A stretch of 52,349 bases of DNA from an uncultured Woeseiaceae bacterium (GCA_902510755.1 CABXCS010000004.1:1-52349), one strand, 5' to 3'. Positions 8,811 to 17,486 are shown, numbered from the stretch's first letter. The notes: generated from the sequence alone by a model not told the origin. Numbers and translations: made by a program.

Positions 8811-10277
8811 ATGCAAGAACTAGATTTAAAAATTATAAACGGGACTATTGCGAATGCTACTGAAACATTTTATTCGGATATTGGTATAAAAGATGGTTTG
8901 ATCGTATCAATAGGTAAAAATATTGGTGAGGCAAAAAGAGTTATAGATGCGGCTGGTAAATTTGTTCTTCCTGGAGGAATAGAGGCTCATTGTCACATAG
9001 AGCAGGAGTCTTCTGGCGGTATTATGACTTCAGATGATTATTATTCTGGCAGTGTCTCAGCAGCTTTTGGCGGCAATACTTGCTTTATTCCGTTTGCGGC
9101 GCAACATCGTGGCCAGAAACTACATGATGTTTTAGAGCTTTATCATTCTAGAGCAAAGCCGAAATCAGTTATCGATTATTCTTTTCACTTAATTATATCC
9201 GATCCTTCTGACGAAGTAATTAATCAAGAATTACCTAATGTCATTGAACAAGGTATTACCTCTTTTAAAATTTATATGACTTACGATAAATTAATTGTGA
9301 ATGATGAGCAGATGTTGAATATTATGTCTGCCGCGAAGAAGCTAGGGGCCTTAACAATGATTCATGCTGAGAATAATGCCATGATTAATTGGATGAGTGA
9401 GAAGCTTATTGATGCTTCGCATCAGGAGCCAAAGTATCATGCTTTAAGCCACCCAAGAACAGCAGAATCAGAAGCTATTAATAGGGCTATAGCATTATCA
9501 AGTTTTATTGATACGCCAATTTTAATCGTCCATGTTTCAACTGAAGCAGGCGCTAGAATAATAGCAAAGGCAAAATATGATGGGCAGAAAGTGTTCGGCG
9601 AAACATGTCCGCAATATATGTTTCTTAATGCAGATACAATGGATCTTCCTGATATGCAAGGTGCACAATTTTGTTGTAGCCCTCCATTAAGAGATAGAGC
9701 GTCACAAGAAGAAATATGGCGATGCTTGCAAAATGGAACTTTTCAAGTTTATTCATCTGATCATGCCCCATACCGTTTTGATGAGACCGGTAAACTGCAT
9801 GCGGGGAAAGAACCTCCATTTACAAAAATTGCCAATGGATTACCAGGTATAGAAACAAGATTACCTTTATTATTTTCTGAAGGTTTTCTCAAAAAACGTA
9901 TTACTATTAATCATTTCGTGGCTCTAGCATCAACTAATGTCTCTAAGATTTATGGCTTGGATCATTGTAAAGGTTCGATTACTGAGGGTAAGGATGCGGA
10001 TATCGCGATATGGGATCCAGAGATTAAAAAAACTATCAAAGCAGAAGACTTGCACGATAATATGGATTTTACTCCTTATGAAGGAATGGAGATAAAAGGT
10101 TGGCCTGAAATAGTAATACAAAGAGGCGAGATTATTATCGAGGATAATGATCTTAAGGTTGAACGAGGCAATGGACAATTCGTACACCGTAAAAAAATTG
10201 ATTGCACTGGCATGCCGGGCAGGCTTGCGCCTGAATTAAATACGAATAAGAATTTTGGCGTAGATCTTGATATCTAA
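8811..10277 (+). CDS. Dihydropyrimidinase / D-hydantoinase family cyclic amidohydrolase
   Basis: 488 aa, normal length. All metal-site residues of the dihydropyrimidinase family are visible: H60-x-H62 (EAHCHIE), K153 (the lysine carboxylated to bridge two metals, SFKIYMTY), H185 (IHAEN), H241 (VHVSTEAG) and D317 (SSDHAPYRF). The reaction is reversible ring opening of a cyclic amide such as a 5-substituted hydantoin or dihydropyrimidine to the N-carbamoyl acid. The usual GGIDxHxH is GGIEAHCH here. It overlaps the racemase by one base (TAATG), a common sign of translational coupling. With the racemase next door I favour hydantoinase over pyrimidine degradation. Confidence 0.88.
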   Translation: MQELDLKIINGTIANATETFYSDIGIKDGLIVSIGKNIGEAKRVIDAAGKFVLPGGIEAHCHIEQESSGGIMTSDDYYSGSVSAAFGGNTCFIPFAAQHRGQKLHDVLELYHSRAKPKSVIDYSFHLIISDPSDEVINQELPNVIEQGITSFKIYMTYDKLIVNDEQMLNIMSAAKKLGALTMIHAENNAMINWMSEKLIDASHQEPKYHALSHPRTAESEAINRAIALSSFIDTPILIVHVSTEAGARIIAKAKYDGQKVFGETCPQYMFLNADTMDLPDMQGAQFCCSPPLRDRASQEEIWRCLQNGTFQVYSSDHAPYRFDETGKLHAGKEPPFTKIANGLPGIETRLPLLFSEGFLKKRITINHFVALASTNVSKIYGLDHCKGSITEGKDADIAIWDPEIKKTIKAEDLHDNMDFTPYEGMEIKGWPEIVIQRGEIIIEDNDLKVERGNGQFVHRKKIDCTGMPGRLAPELNTNKNFGVDLDI

Positions 10278-10924
10278 TGCCTAGAATCCTGGTTATTAAT
10301 CCAAATTCTAATAATTTGGTTACTATTCACTTGCAAAGTGCTCTCGATAAGCATGTATCTGATCTAGATATAACGGTGCATTGTGTTTCAATAGAAGAGG
10401 GTCCTTTCGGAATTGAGACTAAAGCGGATATTGAGTCTGTTGAGCCATTGGTAGAAAATAAGATAGCATCTGTATATGAGGACTATGATGCTTTTGTAAT
10501 TGCCTGTTATTCAGACCCTGGCTTATCTGCAGCTAGAAGAATTTTCTCAAAACCAATTTATGGTATTCATGAAGCAACTATTAAATATTGTGACAATAAG
10601 AAACTCAATTTTGGAGTTATTGCGCTTGCTGAAAAATCAATAGTACGCCATGCTTCATATATTAAAAAATTAAATCTAGAGCATTTTTATGTTGGTGAAA
10701 AGGCGCTTGATATAAGCGTTAATGAAGCAGTACATGATCAGAATACTTTGAATAAGATTATAGATGCAGGTTTTAAATTAATAAAAGAGAGAACAGCAAA
10801 AATAATTATTTTAGGATGTGCAGGTATGGCGAGACATCGTTTACAAGCAGAGAAAGAATTGGACGTTATTGTTATTGATCCAGTGCAAGTAACTGTAGAA
10901 ACTGCGATTGAGGATTTAGGTTGA
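10277..10924 (+). CDS. Aspartate/glutamate/hydantoin racemase family protein
   Basis: 215 aa. The N-terminus RILVINPNSNN is the usual opening of hydantoin racemases, and the two catalytic cysteines are present: C77 (IACYSDPG) and C181 (LGCAGMARH). The family uses this Cys pair to invert a carbon next to a carbonyl without a cofactor. In known hyu clusters the racemase feeds both enantiomers of a 5-substituted hydantoin to a stereospecific hydantoinase. The start ATG overlaps the hydantoinase stop (TAATG), so the two enzymes are probably made in step. An allantoin-type racemase or arylmalonate decarboxylase relative is less likely because both Cys are kept. Confidence 0.85.
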   Translation: MPRILVINPNSNNLVTIHLQSALDKHVSDLDITVHCVSIEEGPFGIETKADIESVEPLVENKIASVYEDYDAFVIACYSDPGLSAARRIFSKPIYGIHEATIKYCDNKKLNFGVIALAEKSIVRHASYIKKLNLEHFYVGEKALDISVNEAVHDQNTLNKIIDAGFKLIKERTAKIIILGCAGMARHRLQAEKELDVIVIDPVQVTVETAIEDLG

Positions 10925-10943
10925 TTAAAAACATAGGAATAAA

Positions 10944-12299
10944 ATGAATCAAGAAAAATTAATAAAACGAAAAAAAACTTCGAGGAGAAAATTTGTATTG
11001 AGTTCCAGTGCAGCTTTACTGGGTTTAGCGACAATGAGCTCATCAAACATTTATGCGGCTTCTTCAAAAGCATTGGACTTAGCAGAGACCAAACGAGATG
11101 AATTAATAAATTTGCTGAGTCAGTTAATCTCAATAAGAAGTCAAACTGGAGAGTCAGCAGAGGAAGCTCAGTTACTTGTGAATAAATATCTCAGTAATTT
11201 GCCATACAAAATAGAAAAATCATTAGATAGACCAAGCTTATATCAAAATCATCCAGAATATATGCCACCCAATCCTCCGAGTGATGGACCATTTGTAAAT
11301 CTTGTTGGTTGGCCTGAAAAGAATATGAGGGCGACTTCAGCAATATTTTCACATATCGATACGCATACTATAGAAGCTGGTTGGGAAACAGATCCCTATA
11401 AGCCCATTATAAAGACTAATCGAATGTATGGATTGGGCGCATCAGATGATAAGGGTGGTATTGCCGCCATGTTGATTGCGGCAAAAATATTAAGTGAAAA
11501 TAATGGACCTTTGCCAATCGTAATGAGTCTCCATGGAAAAGGAGGAGGCAGTCGAGGGAGTCTTCCAGTTTTTGAAAGAATAAGAAAACAGGAACATAAT
11601 ATTCAATCTGTTTTGTATGCTCATCCAGCTGAAACTGGCAGAGGGTTGGAAGATATAAAAAATGCAGTTCTTGGCGTCTTAGATCTTGAGATGAAGGTCA
11701 AGGGGTGGCGAGGCCCACAAATGGAAATCGGTAGTATTGACTCTGCTGATTGGAAAGAGGGCGGTGACGCTATTGAAGCAGCAATGCGTTTTATGGATAT
11801 CTTAGATAAAGAAATATTACAAGAAATTGAAATTAATCTGGGAAAAATAATCGGCGGGGATCGCATTGGATCCGTACCTGATCAGGTTAAGATTAATTTT
11901 AGATTAAAATTCAAAGCTACTAATAACTGGGTTGACTTATTAAAGAAAATTCAAAATGAAGCTCAATTATTTGCTAATCAAATCTCTTTAAAAGAAAATC
12001 AGTATCAGATAAATGTGGTGGCAAATGGTTACCGGACTAATCCCGGTGAAGCTAAGTGGGATGGCAGAGAAAGTCAGGTGCTCAGGACTTCTATTTCTGA
12101 AATTACAGGTAAAGCACCAAAATCTTATCCCAATCATTATGCTGGTGATATCCGTTATCCAATTCGATTATTAGATGTACCCGCCTATGGAATTGGTTCT
12201 TTAGGTGGAAATTTTTATGGCCCTAATGAATGGGTAGATATTGATGACTTGGTTAAATTGACAGCGGTTTTAGTCGGTACGGTAGAAGGTTGGTCTTAA
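10944..12299 (+). CDS. Tat-exported M20/M25/M40 family protein with altered metal site
   Basis: 451 aa. The N-terminus has a Tat motif (S-R14-R15-K-F-V-L) followed by a hydrophobic stretch to about residue 38, so the folded protein should go to the periplasm. The M20 fold is clear: SHIDT (H137, D139) and GASDDKGG (D168) match the first metal ligands. After that the site is unlike the family. The DEE general-base/bridging motif reads GKGG (199-202, in HGKGGGSRGS), the later Glu before PT/PA is H227 (AHPAE), and the last ligand His is Y425 (FYGPNEW). In hyu clusters an M20 enzyme hydrolyses the N-carbamoyl amino acid; this one may be a changed hydrolase or a binding protein. It ends at a strong terminator. 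Confidence 0.8.
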   Translation: MNQEKLIKRKKTSRRKFVLSSSAALLGLATMSSSNIYAASSKALDLAETKRDELINLLSQLISIRSQTGESAEEAQLLVNKYLSNLPYKIEKSLDRPSLYQNHPEYMPPNPPSDGPFVNLVGWPEKNMRATSAIFSHIDTHTIEAGWETDPYKPIIKTNRMYGLGASDDKGGIAAMLIAAKILSENNGPLPIVMSLHGKGGGSRGSLPVFERIRKQEHNIQSVLYAHPAETGRGLEDIKNAVLGVLDLEMKVKGWRGPQMEIGSIDSADWKEGGDAIEAAMRFMDILDKEILQEIEINLGKIIGGDRIGSVPDQVKINFRLKFKATNNWVDLLKKIQNEAQLFANQISLKENQYQINVVANGYRTNPGEAKWDGRESQVLRTSISEITGKAPKSYPNHYAGDIRYPIRLLDVPAYGIGSLGGNFYGPNEWVDIDDLVKLTAVLVGTVEGWS

Positions 12300-12320
12300 A
12301 AAAAATATTACCCTTTAATT

Positions 12321-12354
12321 AAAAAAGCACTTGCTATTAAGCAAGTGCTTTTTT
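12321..12354. terminator. Strong bidirectional rho-independent terminator
   Basis: A perfect 14-bp stem: AAAAAAGCACTTGC pairs with GCAAGTGCTTTTTT around a TATTAA loop. It lies 21 nt after the M20-like stop (plus strand) and 19 nt after the PatB-like stop (minus strand). The T run on each strand lets it end both convergent transcripts. It is the clearest terminator in the window. Confidence 0.95.
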
Positions 12355-12373
12355 CACCTATGATATTAATTGA

Positions 12374-13720
12374 TTAAATATTACTGATTGCGGATGCAAT
12401 ATTGTCAATTGCTTTTTTAATGAATGGTCTTGGTGTTCCGAGGTTCATCCGCATATGACCATTACCGCCTGTGCCATAATTTCGACCTGGATTTATTTGC
12501 ACTTTAGCATTATCCACAAACCATTGTTCTAGATAATGTGTGTCACTTCTCATACCCTGATCATGTGCATGTTTCTCAGCATCAATTGCTTCACCTATTC
12601 CACTTACATCAAGCCAAGCAAGATAAGTTCCTTGTGCTTTTTTATATTTAACGAGTGGTAGTTTTTCTTTTATATAAGCTTCGGCAAAGTTATGATTTTC
12701 ATCAATATACGGAAGTAATTGATCGAACCAATCCTTACCATGGCGGTATGCAGCTTCGTTAGCCACAATGCCCAGCGAGTTTAAATCTGCTCTATGCATA
12801 TAATCAACTCTGTCTAATATGGCTGGATTAGTAGAGAAGTAATAGGCACTCTTCATTGAAGCAAGACTGAAAGTCTTGCTGATTGCTTTCATCGTAATAC
12901 TATTATCAACGATAGCTTTATCTGGTAATGAAGCGAACGGTATATATTTTTGCCCCTTCATCACAAAGTCACAGTGTATTTCGTCAGCGAGTACAATGAT
13001 TTCATTTTTGAGGCAAAGCTCACCCATTCTCATAAGATCATCCTCAGACCACATATTTCCTGTTGGGTTTTGTGGATTACACAAAATAAAAGCATAAGTA
13101 TCTGGAGTCATACGTGCTTCAAAATCATCCCAGTCGATGTGATAAACACCATCGTCATCTTTATACATTTCACTATCATTGATTTCTGTTCTACTCCAAC
13201 GCAAATCTCCATAGAAACCGTTATAAGTGGGTGTGTTCAGAAGTACTTTTGTACTTGGTTTGGTGTATGCATTTAGAGCGGCAATTAGAGGCGTATGAAC
13301 ACCAGATGATATCCTTACTGTACTTGGGTCCAATTTATAGCCATGTCTCTCAGCATTCCATTGAACAATTGCTTCAATATAAGATTTTCTTAGATCTTCA
13401 TAACCCCAATTATTGTGCTTAATTCTTTCCTCAAGTGCTTCTTTGATGGCAGGCGCACCTCGGAAATCCATATCAGCAATACCCATCGCCGAGTCAATAT
13501 TTTCAGCACCAAATCTAGCATATTGTGAATCCCATTTAATATTACCAGTCCCATCACGATCATAAATTTCATTAAAGTTATATTTCCCATTTCTAGCACC
13601 ACCACTTCCTGTCTCAGCTGCACTCCCAATATTGGTAACACTAGCTAATGATCCACCGACTGCTGATAAGCTTGCAGTCTTTAAGAAAGATCTTCTGTCC
13701 AATTGAATTAATTTACTCAT
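12374..13720 (-). CDS. Tat-exported PatB/MalY-type PLP-dependent aminotransferase or C-S lyase
   Basis: 448 aa fold-type I PLP enzyme. The core has WGYEDLRKSYIEA, CNPQNPTGNMW, ADEIHCDFV and the PLP lysine K282 in ISKTFSLASMK; NNWGY and the DEIHCDF block are typical of cystathionine beta-lyase PatB/MalY. The first 35 residues are a Tat signal (DRRSFLK at 8-14, then a small-residue hydrophobic stretch), about 45-50 residues more than cytosolic PatB. Tat exports folded, cofactor-loaded proteins, so a PLP enzyme in the periplasm is reasonable. GAGG 6 nt before the ATG supports the start. C-S lyase, transaminase or racemase activity cannot be told apart. It stands alone behind a repeat-bearing upstream region. 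Confidence 0.83.
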   Translation of the reverse strand: MSKLIQLDRRSFLKTASLSAVGGSLASVTNIGSAAETGSGGARNGKYNFNEIYDRDGTGNIKWDSQYARFGAENIDSAMGIADMDFRGAPAIKEALEERIKHNNWGYEDLRKSYIEAIVQWNAERHGYKLDPSTVRISSGVHTPLIAALNAYTKPSTKVLLNTPTYNGFYGDLRWSRTEINDSEMYKDDDGVYHIDWDDFEARMTPDTYAFILCNPQNPTGNMWSEDDLMRMGELCLKNEIIVLADEIHCDFVMKGQKYIPFASLPDKAIVDNSITMKAISKTFSLASMKSAYYFSTNPAILDRVDYMHRADLNSLGIVANEAAYRHGKDWFDQLLPYIDENHNFAEAYIKEKLPLVKYKKAQGTYLAWLDVSGIGEAIDAEKHAHDQGMRSDTHYLEQWFVDNAKVQINPGRNYGTGGNGHMRMNLGTPRPFIKKAIDNIASAISNI

Positions 13721-13774
13721 ATTTGCCTCAATGATATTATTTCTTAAAGTTATTTTTTTATTTATGTAAGCGAC

Positions 13775-13810
13775 CTTAACACTTCTTAACGTAAGTTAAC
13801 AAATCTTTAA
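13775..13810. repeat. 10-bp-phased CTTAAC-like repeats upstream of the patB-like gene
   Basis: CTTAAC occurs at 13775-13780 and 13785-13790, GTTAAC at 13795-13800, and a degenerate CTTTAA at 13805-13810. All start exactly 10 bp apart, one helical turn, so they lie on one face of the DNA. The block is 55-90 bp before the patB-like start, where an activator or winged-helix response regulator would bind. The function is inferred only from the spacing. Confidence 0.45.
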
Positions 13811-13881
13811 TAATTAGACAAAATATATCTAATATTTTATATAAATTCTCCACTAGTCAAAATTAATACCTAGATGTCTGA

Positions 13882-14304
13882 TTATTTCTTTCTTGCAGAA
13901 ATTGTTATTTTATTTAAAATTTCGGTCGATGGTAATAACACGTCTTCGCCTGAAGAGTAGCGATTCAAGGAGAGTATGTAGGCTAAAATATCGACATATT
14001 CTTGTTGAGATAATGATCCAGGATTGCTTTCTGGCATTGATGAGCTCATAACAAGATAAAATGTTCCGAGCGATTGACCATCCCATGCTTTGAAAACTGG
14101 GCGAAAATATTTTTTATCATGGCAGATCAGGCAGTTATTTTTGTAGAGAGACGCACCTATCTTTGCTTGTTGTTTGGAGAAAATTTTATCATTAGTTGTT
14201 ATATTTTCTTGCGCATGCAGAGCAGTAATAGAGCAGAACACCACAAAAAGTATTGCTCGCCCTATTAGTCGCGATAATAGACTAAAGTATCTTTTTTGGA
14301 CCAT
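13882..14304 (-). CDS. Small periplasmic c-type cytochrome
   Basis: 140 aa. A signal peptide covers residues 1-31 (ending ALHAQ). One haem site C58-L-I-C61-H62 follows, with M90 in MPESNPG as the likely sixth ligand and the usual closing helix EYVDILAYILSLNRY. This is the layout of soluble class I cytochromes, like the cytochrome modules of PQQ alcohol dehydrogenases. The ATG lies inside the end of the upstream aminotransferase gene (23-nt overlap), so translation is probably coupled. It could take electrons from a periplasmic oxidase or from the PQQ dehydrogenase about 8 kb away; that link is a guess. Confidence 0.83.
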   Translation of the reverse strand: MVQKRYFSLLSRLIGRAILFVVFCSITALHAQENITTNDKIFSKQQAKIGASLYKNNCLICHDKKYFRPVFKAWDGQSLGTFYLVMSSSMPESNPGSLSQQEYVDILAYILSLNRYSSGEDVLLPSTEILNKITISARKK

Positions 14305-15796
14305 TTAACAAAGCATCTTTGGTCAGTGAAACGACTAAATCCACTTCTTTTGTCGTCATTTTGAAATGCGGTGTATATCTTAAAGAATTTACTCCACCAT
14401 GAATTACGCCCAAGCCATGTTTTCTTAAATACTCTTCTGTGCTGTTTGAGCCAGAGCATTTGAAATGATTATTTAGCTCACAGCTAGCCAGTAATCCTGT
14501 ACCCTGAACGTTAGTAATATCCCCATTTAATTCTTCATCAAGAGCACTTAATTTTGTTACCAGCTCTTTACCCCGTTCTGAAATATTTTTTCTGATATTT
14601 GGAGATAAGTTCTCTAAAACCGCTATCGCAACATCCAGCGCTCTTGGATTAGTGGTCATAGTATTTCCATAAAGTCCGGATCGATAGAGTTCTGCCGCTT
14701 TACCCGTCATTGCTAAGACAGATAATGGATATTGGCCGGCATTCAATGCCTTTGAATATGTCTCCATATCTGGACAGTCTAAACCCTCAAAACCAGGATA
14801 ATCGATGATTGAGAGAACACCATGCGCTCTCAAGCCAGCTTGAATTGAGTCGATTAATAAGAGCGTACCATTTTTTTGAGTTAGCTCTCTGGCTTGTTTG
14901 TAAAATTCTGGAGTTATTGCTTGTCCAGGATTCCCTTCACCCATAACTGGCTCCATAAAAAAAGCTTCAATAAAGATATTTTCTTTTTTTGCTTTTATGA
15001 ATACTTCATTGAGTTCTTCTATATTGTTTGGAGCTACTGTAAATAATGAGATATTTTCAAATGATTTTAGATGATTCTTATAACTTTTCTGGGTTGAATG
15101 AGAGAATTGTGCTGGACGATCTGTACGACCATGAAAACTGCCACTTAAAGTTAAGCGACCTATAGTTTTTCCCTCATGTAATGCTCCTTTGGATGTTAAT
15201 TCTTTTGCATTAACATCTGCCAGTCTTGCAGCAATTGATACTGATTCAGAACCACTGTTCAAACAGCAGAATTCTGAGAAGTTGTTGGTGATCTTCCTAC
15301 CTTGGCCAATTTCTTTTTTCAGGGTCTGGATGAATTTCATTTGACTGATTGAAGGTGTCATAATATTAGCCATAACATGTGGCTGATTCATTGCATCTAA
15401 TGCAATATCTGGTGTATGACCTAAACCCAACATCCCGTAACCACCACAGTCATAAATTATGGCTCCTTTGAGAGTTACTATCCAGGGTCCTGCAGCACTG
15501 ATGGCAAGATAAGGATTTACCATATCTTTGGCATAGAAATTCACAATGTTTTTTTGAGCTAAATTAATTTGTTCTTGTTCATTAGCTTTTAGAAATTTAG
15601 GATGACTTATTTTTAATTCATTGAAAGCAGAATAGCCATTGTTGATTGCAGTTTGTAGATCAGTGTCTTCATTGAGAAAATCACTAATTAGATCATCATT
15701 TATACCATGCGTGAGGATTGAACCACCATGACCACGCATTTCTTTGAGACGATTAAGGAAAATATTTTGATTTAATATATCAATTGCTTGAGCCAT
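14282..15796 (-). CDS. Class III PLP-dependent aminotransferase
   Basis: 504 aa from the ATG at 15796, which has GGAGG 8 nt upstream; an in-frame TTG at 15811 would overlap that ribosome site. Class III features are NSGSESVSIAARLA, SGSFHGRTDRPAQ and the PLP lysine K349 in YSKALNAGQYPLS. The cofactor-ring motif reads LLIDSIQAG, whereas most members have DEVQ/DEIQ, so the Glu is replaced by Ser. It is longer than the usual 400-460 aa because of a 60-70 residue N-terminal region. No signal peptide is seen, so it acts in the cytoplasm. The substrate amine is unknown. Downstream is a cytochrome gene, upstream a LysE exporter. Confidence 0.82.
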   Translation of the reverse strand: MAQAIDILNQNIFLNRLKEMRGHGGSILTHGINDDLISDFLNEDTDLQTAINNGYSAFNELKISHPKFLKANEQEQINLAQKNIVNFYAKDMVNPYLAISAAGPWIVTLKGAIIYDCGGYGMLGLGHTPDIALDAMNQPHVMANIMTPSISQMKFIQTLKKEIGQGRKITNNFSEFCCLNSGSESVSIAARLADVNAKELTSKGALHEGKTIGRLTLSGSFHGRTDRPAQFSHSTQKSYKNHLKSFENISLFTVAPNNIEELNEVFIKAKKENIFIEAFFMEPVMGEGNPGQAITPEFYKQARELTQKNGTLLLIDSIQAGLRAHGVLSIIDYPGFEGLDCPDMETYSKALNAGQYPLSVLAMTGKAAELYRSGLYGNTMTTNPRALDVAIAVLENLSPNIRKNISERGKELVTKLSALDEELNGDITNVQGTGLLASCELNNHFKCSGSNSTEEYLRKHGLGVIHGGVNSLRYTPHFKMTTKEVDLVVSLTKDALLNGPKKIL

Positions 15797-15910
15797 TCTA
15801 TTATCCTCCAATTATATAATACGACTATACTTTATATGGTGACATTCTAATATAGATCATTTTTACCTAATAGTTTTAAATTGTATCTGTAAATCCATAC
15901 CAAAGAACAA

Positions 15911-16534
15911 TCAGGCCAGTAATATCATGATTGCTGTTACAAGAATTGAGCCACCCATCATAAAATTGAATTTCTTCGCGTATTTTTTATGTGTAATTAA
16001 TCTATTAATAATGTTCCCAAGAAAGAGCCACGTACTTGCTGTAGGGATACCGATAATAAGGAAGATTCCTAATATGACTAGTAGGCTCTGAAATGGGGTT
16101 TGGGAGATATCAATGAAAGCTGCAGCAATAGTTAATGCAACTATAATTGCCTTTGGATTTGCCCATTGCATGAGCATTCCTTCGTAAAAATAAAATGGAC
16201 GAGTTGAATTCGGTTGATTTGTATTTTTTTGTTGAGAGTTGTTTGAGAACCCCTTTTTAAGAAATTGCAGTGACATATTGGCCAGCCAAATTGCACCGAA
16301 TAATTTTACACCAGATAATAACCAAGGCCATTGCTCAATAATTGAACCTAGCCCATAAACTGAGGCAGTAACCATTAATGCTGAACCTGAAGATATTCCA
16401 AAAAAGAAAGGAAGTGTCTTGCGCCACCCAAATAGTGCTGAGGATGACATGACTACAAGATTGGATGGCCCTGGTGTAATTATACTGAGAAAAGTTAAGC
16501 TAATCAGACTAATTAATAATGTAAAATTTATCAT
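15911..16534 (-). CDS. LysE/RhtB family amino-acid exporter
   Basis: 207 aa with six hydrophobic segments. The family opening SIITPGPSNLVVMSSSALFGWRK has its conserved PGP motif and is followed by a Gly-rich second helix. LysE/RhtB proteins export amino acids or their analogues to prevent build-up. I place the start at ATG 16534; an in-frame GTG at 16543 is an alternative, and neither has a good Shine-Dalgarno sequence. It lies 114 nt before the aminotransferase on the same strand and may be co-transcribed, giving an outlet for an amino-acid product. The substrate cannot be predicted. Confidence 0.85.
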   Translation of the reverse strand: MINFTLLISLISLTFLSIITPGPSNLVVMSSSALFGWRKTLPFFFGISSGSALMVTASVYGLGSIIEQWPWLLSGVKLFGAIWLANMSLQFLKKGFSNNSQQKNTNQPNSTRPFYFYEGMLMQWANPKAIIVALTIAAAFIDISQTPFQSLLVILGIFLIIGIPTASTWLFLGNIINRLITHKKYAKKFNFMMGGSILVTAIMILLA

Positions 16535-16682
16535 TATTTGCACTTATATTTTGAGTTCATATCTTTAATTTAGTGTTTAGATGTTAGAAATCTATTTTAA
16601 ATCTTACATTTAAGTATTATAGTTTTAGAGGCAGACCTATATCAATATCATATTATCAGGATTCAACTAATCTGTTTAATTA

Positions 16683-17486
16683 ATGAAAAAAATTAGTAAT
16701 AACATTAGTTTCTTAATCGCACTATTATTCACAATATTGGTGAGTTTTTTGTATTTTAATATGAAGGTAACTGACAACCTCTCATCCAAAAAGATTCCAG
16801 TTGATACACTATTAAATTCCCCAGCTAATGAGCCTCCTCAAGAACCGAGATTTCCTATCCCTGAGAATGCATTTGATAAAATTGAGAGACCTGACTTAAT
16901 TGCTATTCCGGCTCTTGGTGAAAGTGATCAATATCTACACCTTGGACTATCAGAAATATTTGATGAAGCCGTTGTAAGATTGTTATCTAAAACTATTCTA
17001 ATAGAAAAAATAGTAGCAACAATTGATAATTTACCAAGACAACATATAGCTGAGCGAATGAGACCGATAAGTGCTCAAGAAAATTCTTTTATTGTGGAAA
17101 CTCAGGCAGGAGTTGATAATTTTACTCTAAGCGCCAGAAGCTATGATCGTTATACTTCCTTAATTGATCATCTATTAATGGTTGATATTGATGAGCTAGC
17201 AAATATTTATTTAAGGTTCTATCCTCTTTTTCAGGAAGCTTATGAAGATTTAGGATATCCACAAGCATATTTTAACGATCGAGTTATTGATGTTATTGAA
17301 CATTTATTAAATACACCTGAGGTAAATGACCCAATTATTCTGCATAGGCCTCATGTTTTGTATGAGTTTATACATCCAGAGCTAGAAGCTTTATCTGGTG
17401 GACAGAAATTATTAATTCGCCTTGGTATAAGAAATTCAGCCAAGGTAAAACAATTCCTAATTGATTTTAAAACATTAATTTCATAA
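16683..17486 (+). CDS. DUF3014 domain-containing membrane-anchored protein
   Basis: 267 aa. One N-terminal membrane helix (about residues 8-27) is followed by a Pro-rich linker (PANEPPQEPRFPIPE) and a helical domain. That domain contains LPRQHIAERMRP, YLRFYPLFQEAYEDLGYP, FNDRVIDVIEHLL and HPELEALSGGQKLLIRLG, the pattern of DUF3014, a domain found widely in Gammaproteobacteria without a known role. The topology puts the domain in the periplasm. The M28 peptidase gene starts 27 nt downstream on the same strand, so the two are probably co-transcribed. Confidence 0.83.
   Translation: MKKISNNISFLIALLFTILVSFLYFNMKVTDNLSSKKIPVDTLLNSPANEPPQEPRFPIPENAFDKIERPDLIAIPALGESDQYLHLGLSEIFDEAVVRLLSKTILIEKIVATIDNLPRQHIAERMRPISAQENSFIVETQAGVDNFTLSARSYDRYTSLIDHLLMVDIDELANIYLRFYPLFQEAYEDLGYPQAYFNDRVIDVIEHLLNTPEVNDPIILHRPHVLYEFIHPELEALSGGQKLLIRLGIRNSAKVKQFLIDFKTLIS

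Noticed and set aside
10738-11133. A 131-codon minus-strand frame across the racemase/M20 junction
   Set aside because: It covers the coding strand of two clear genes and shows no domain or ribosome site.
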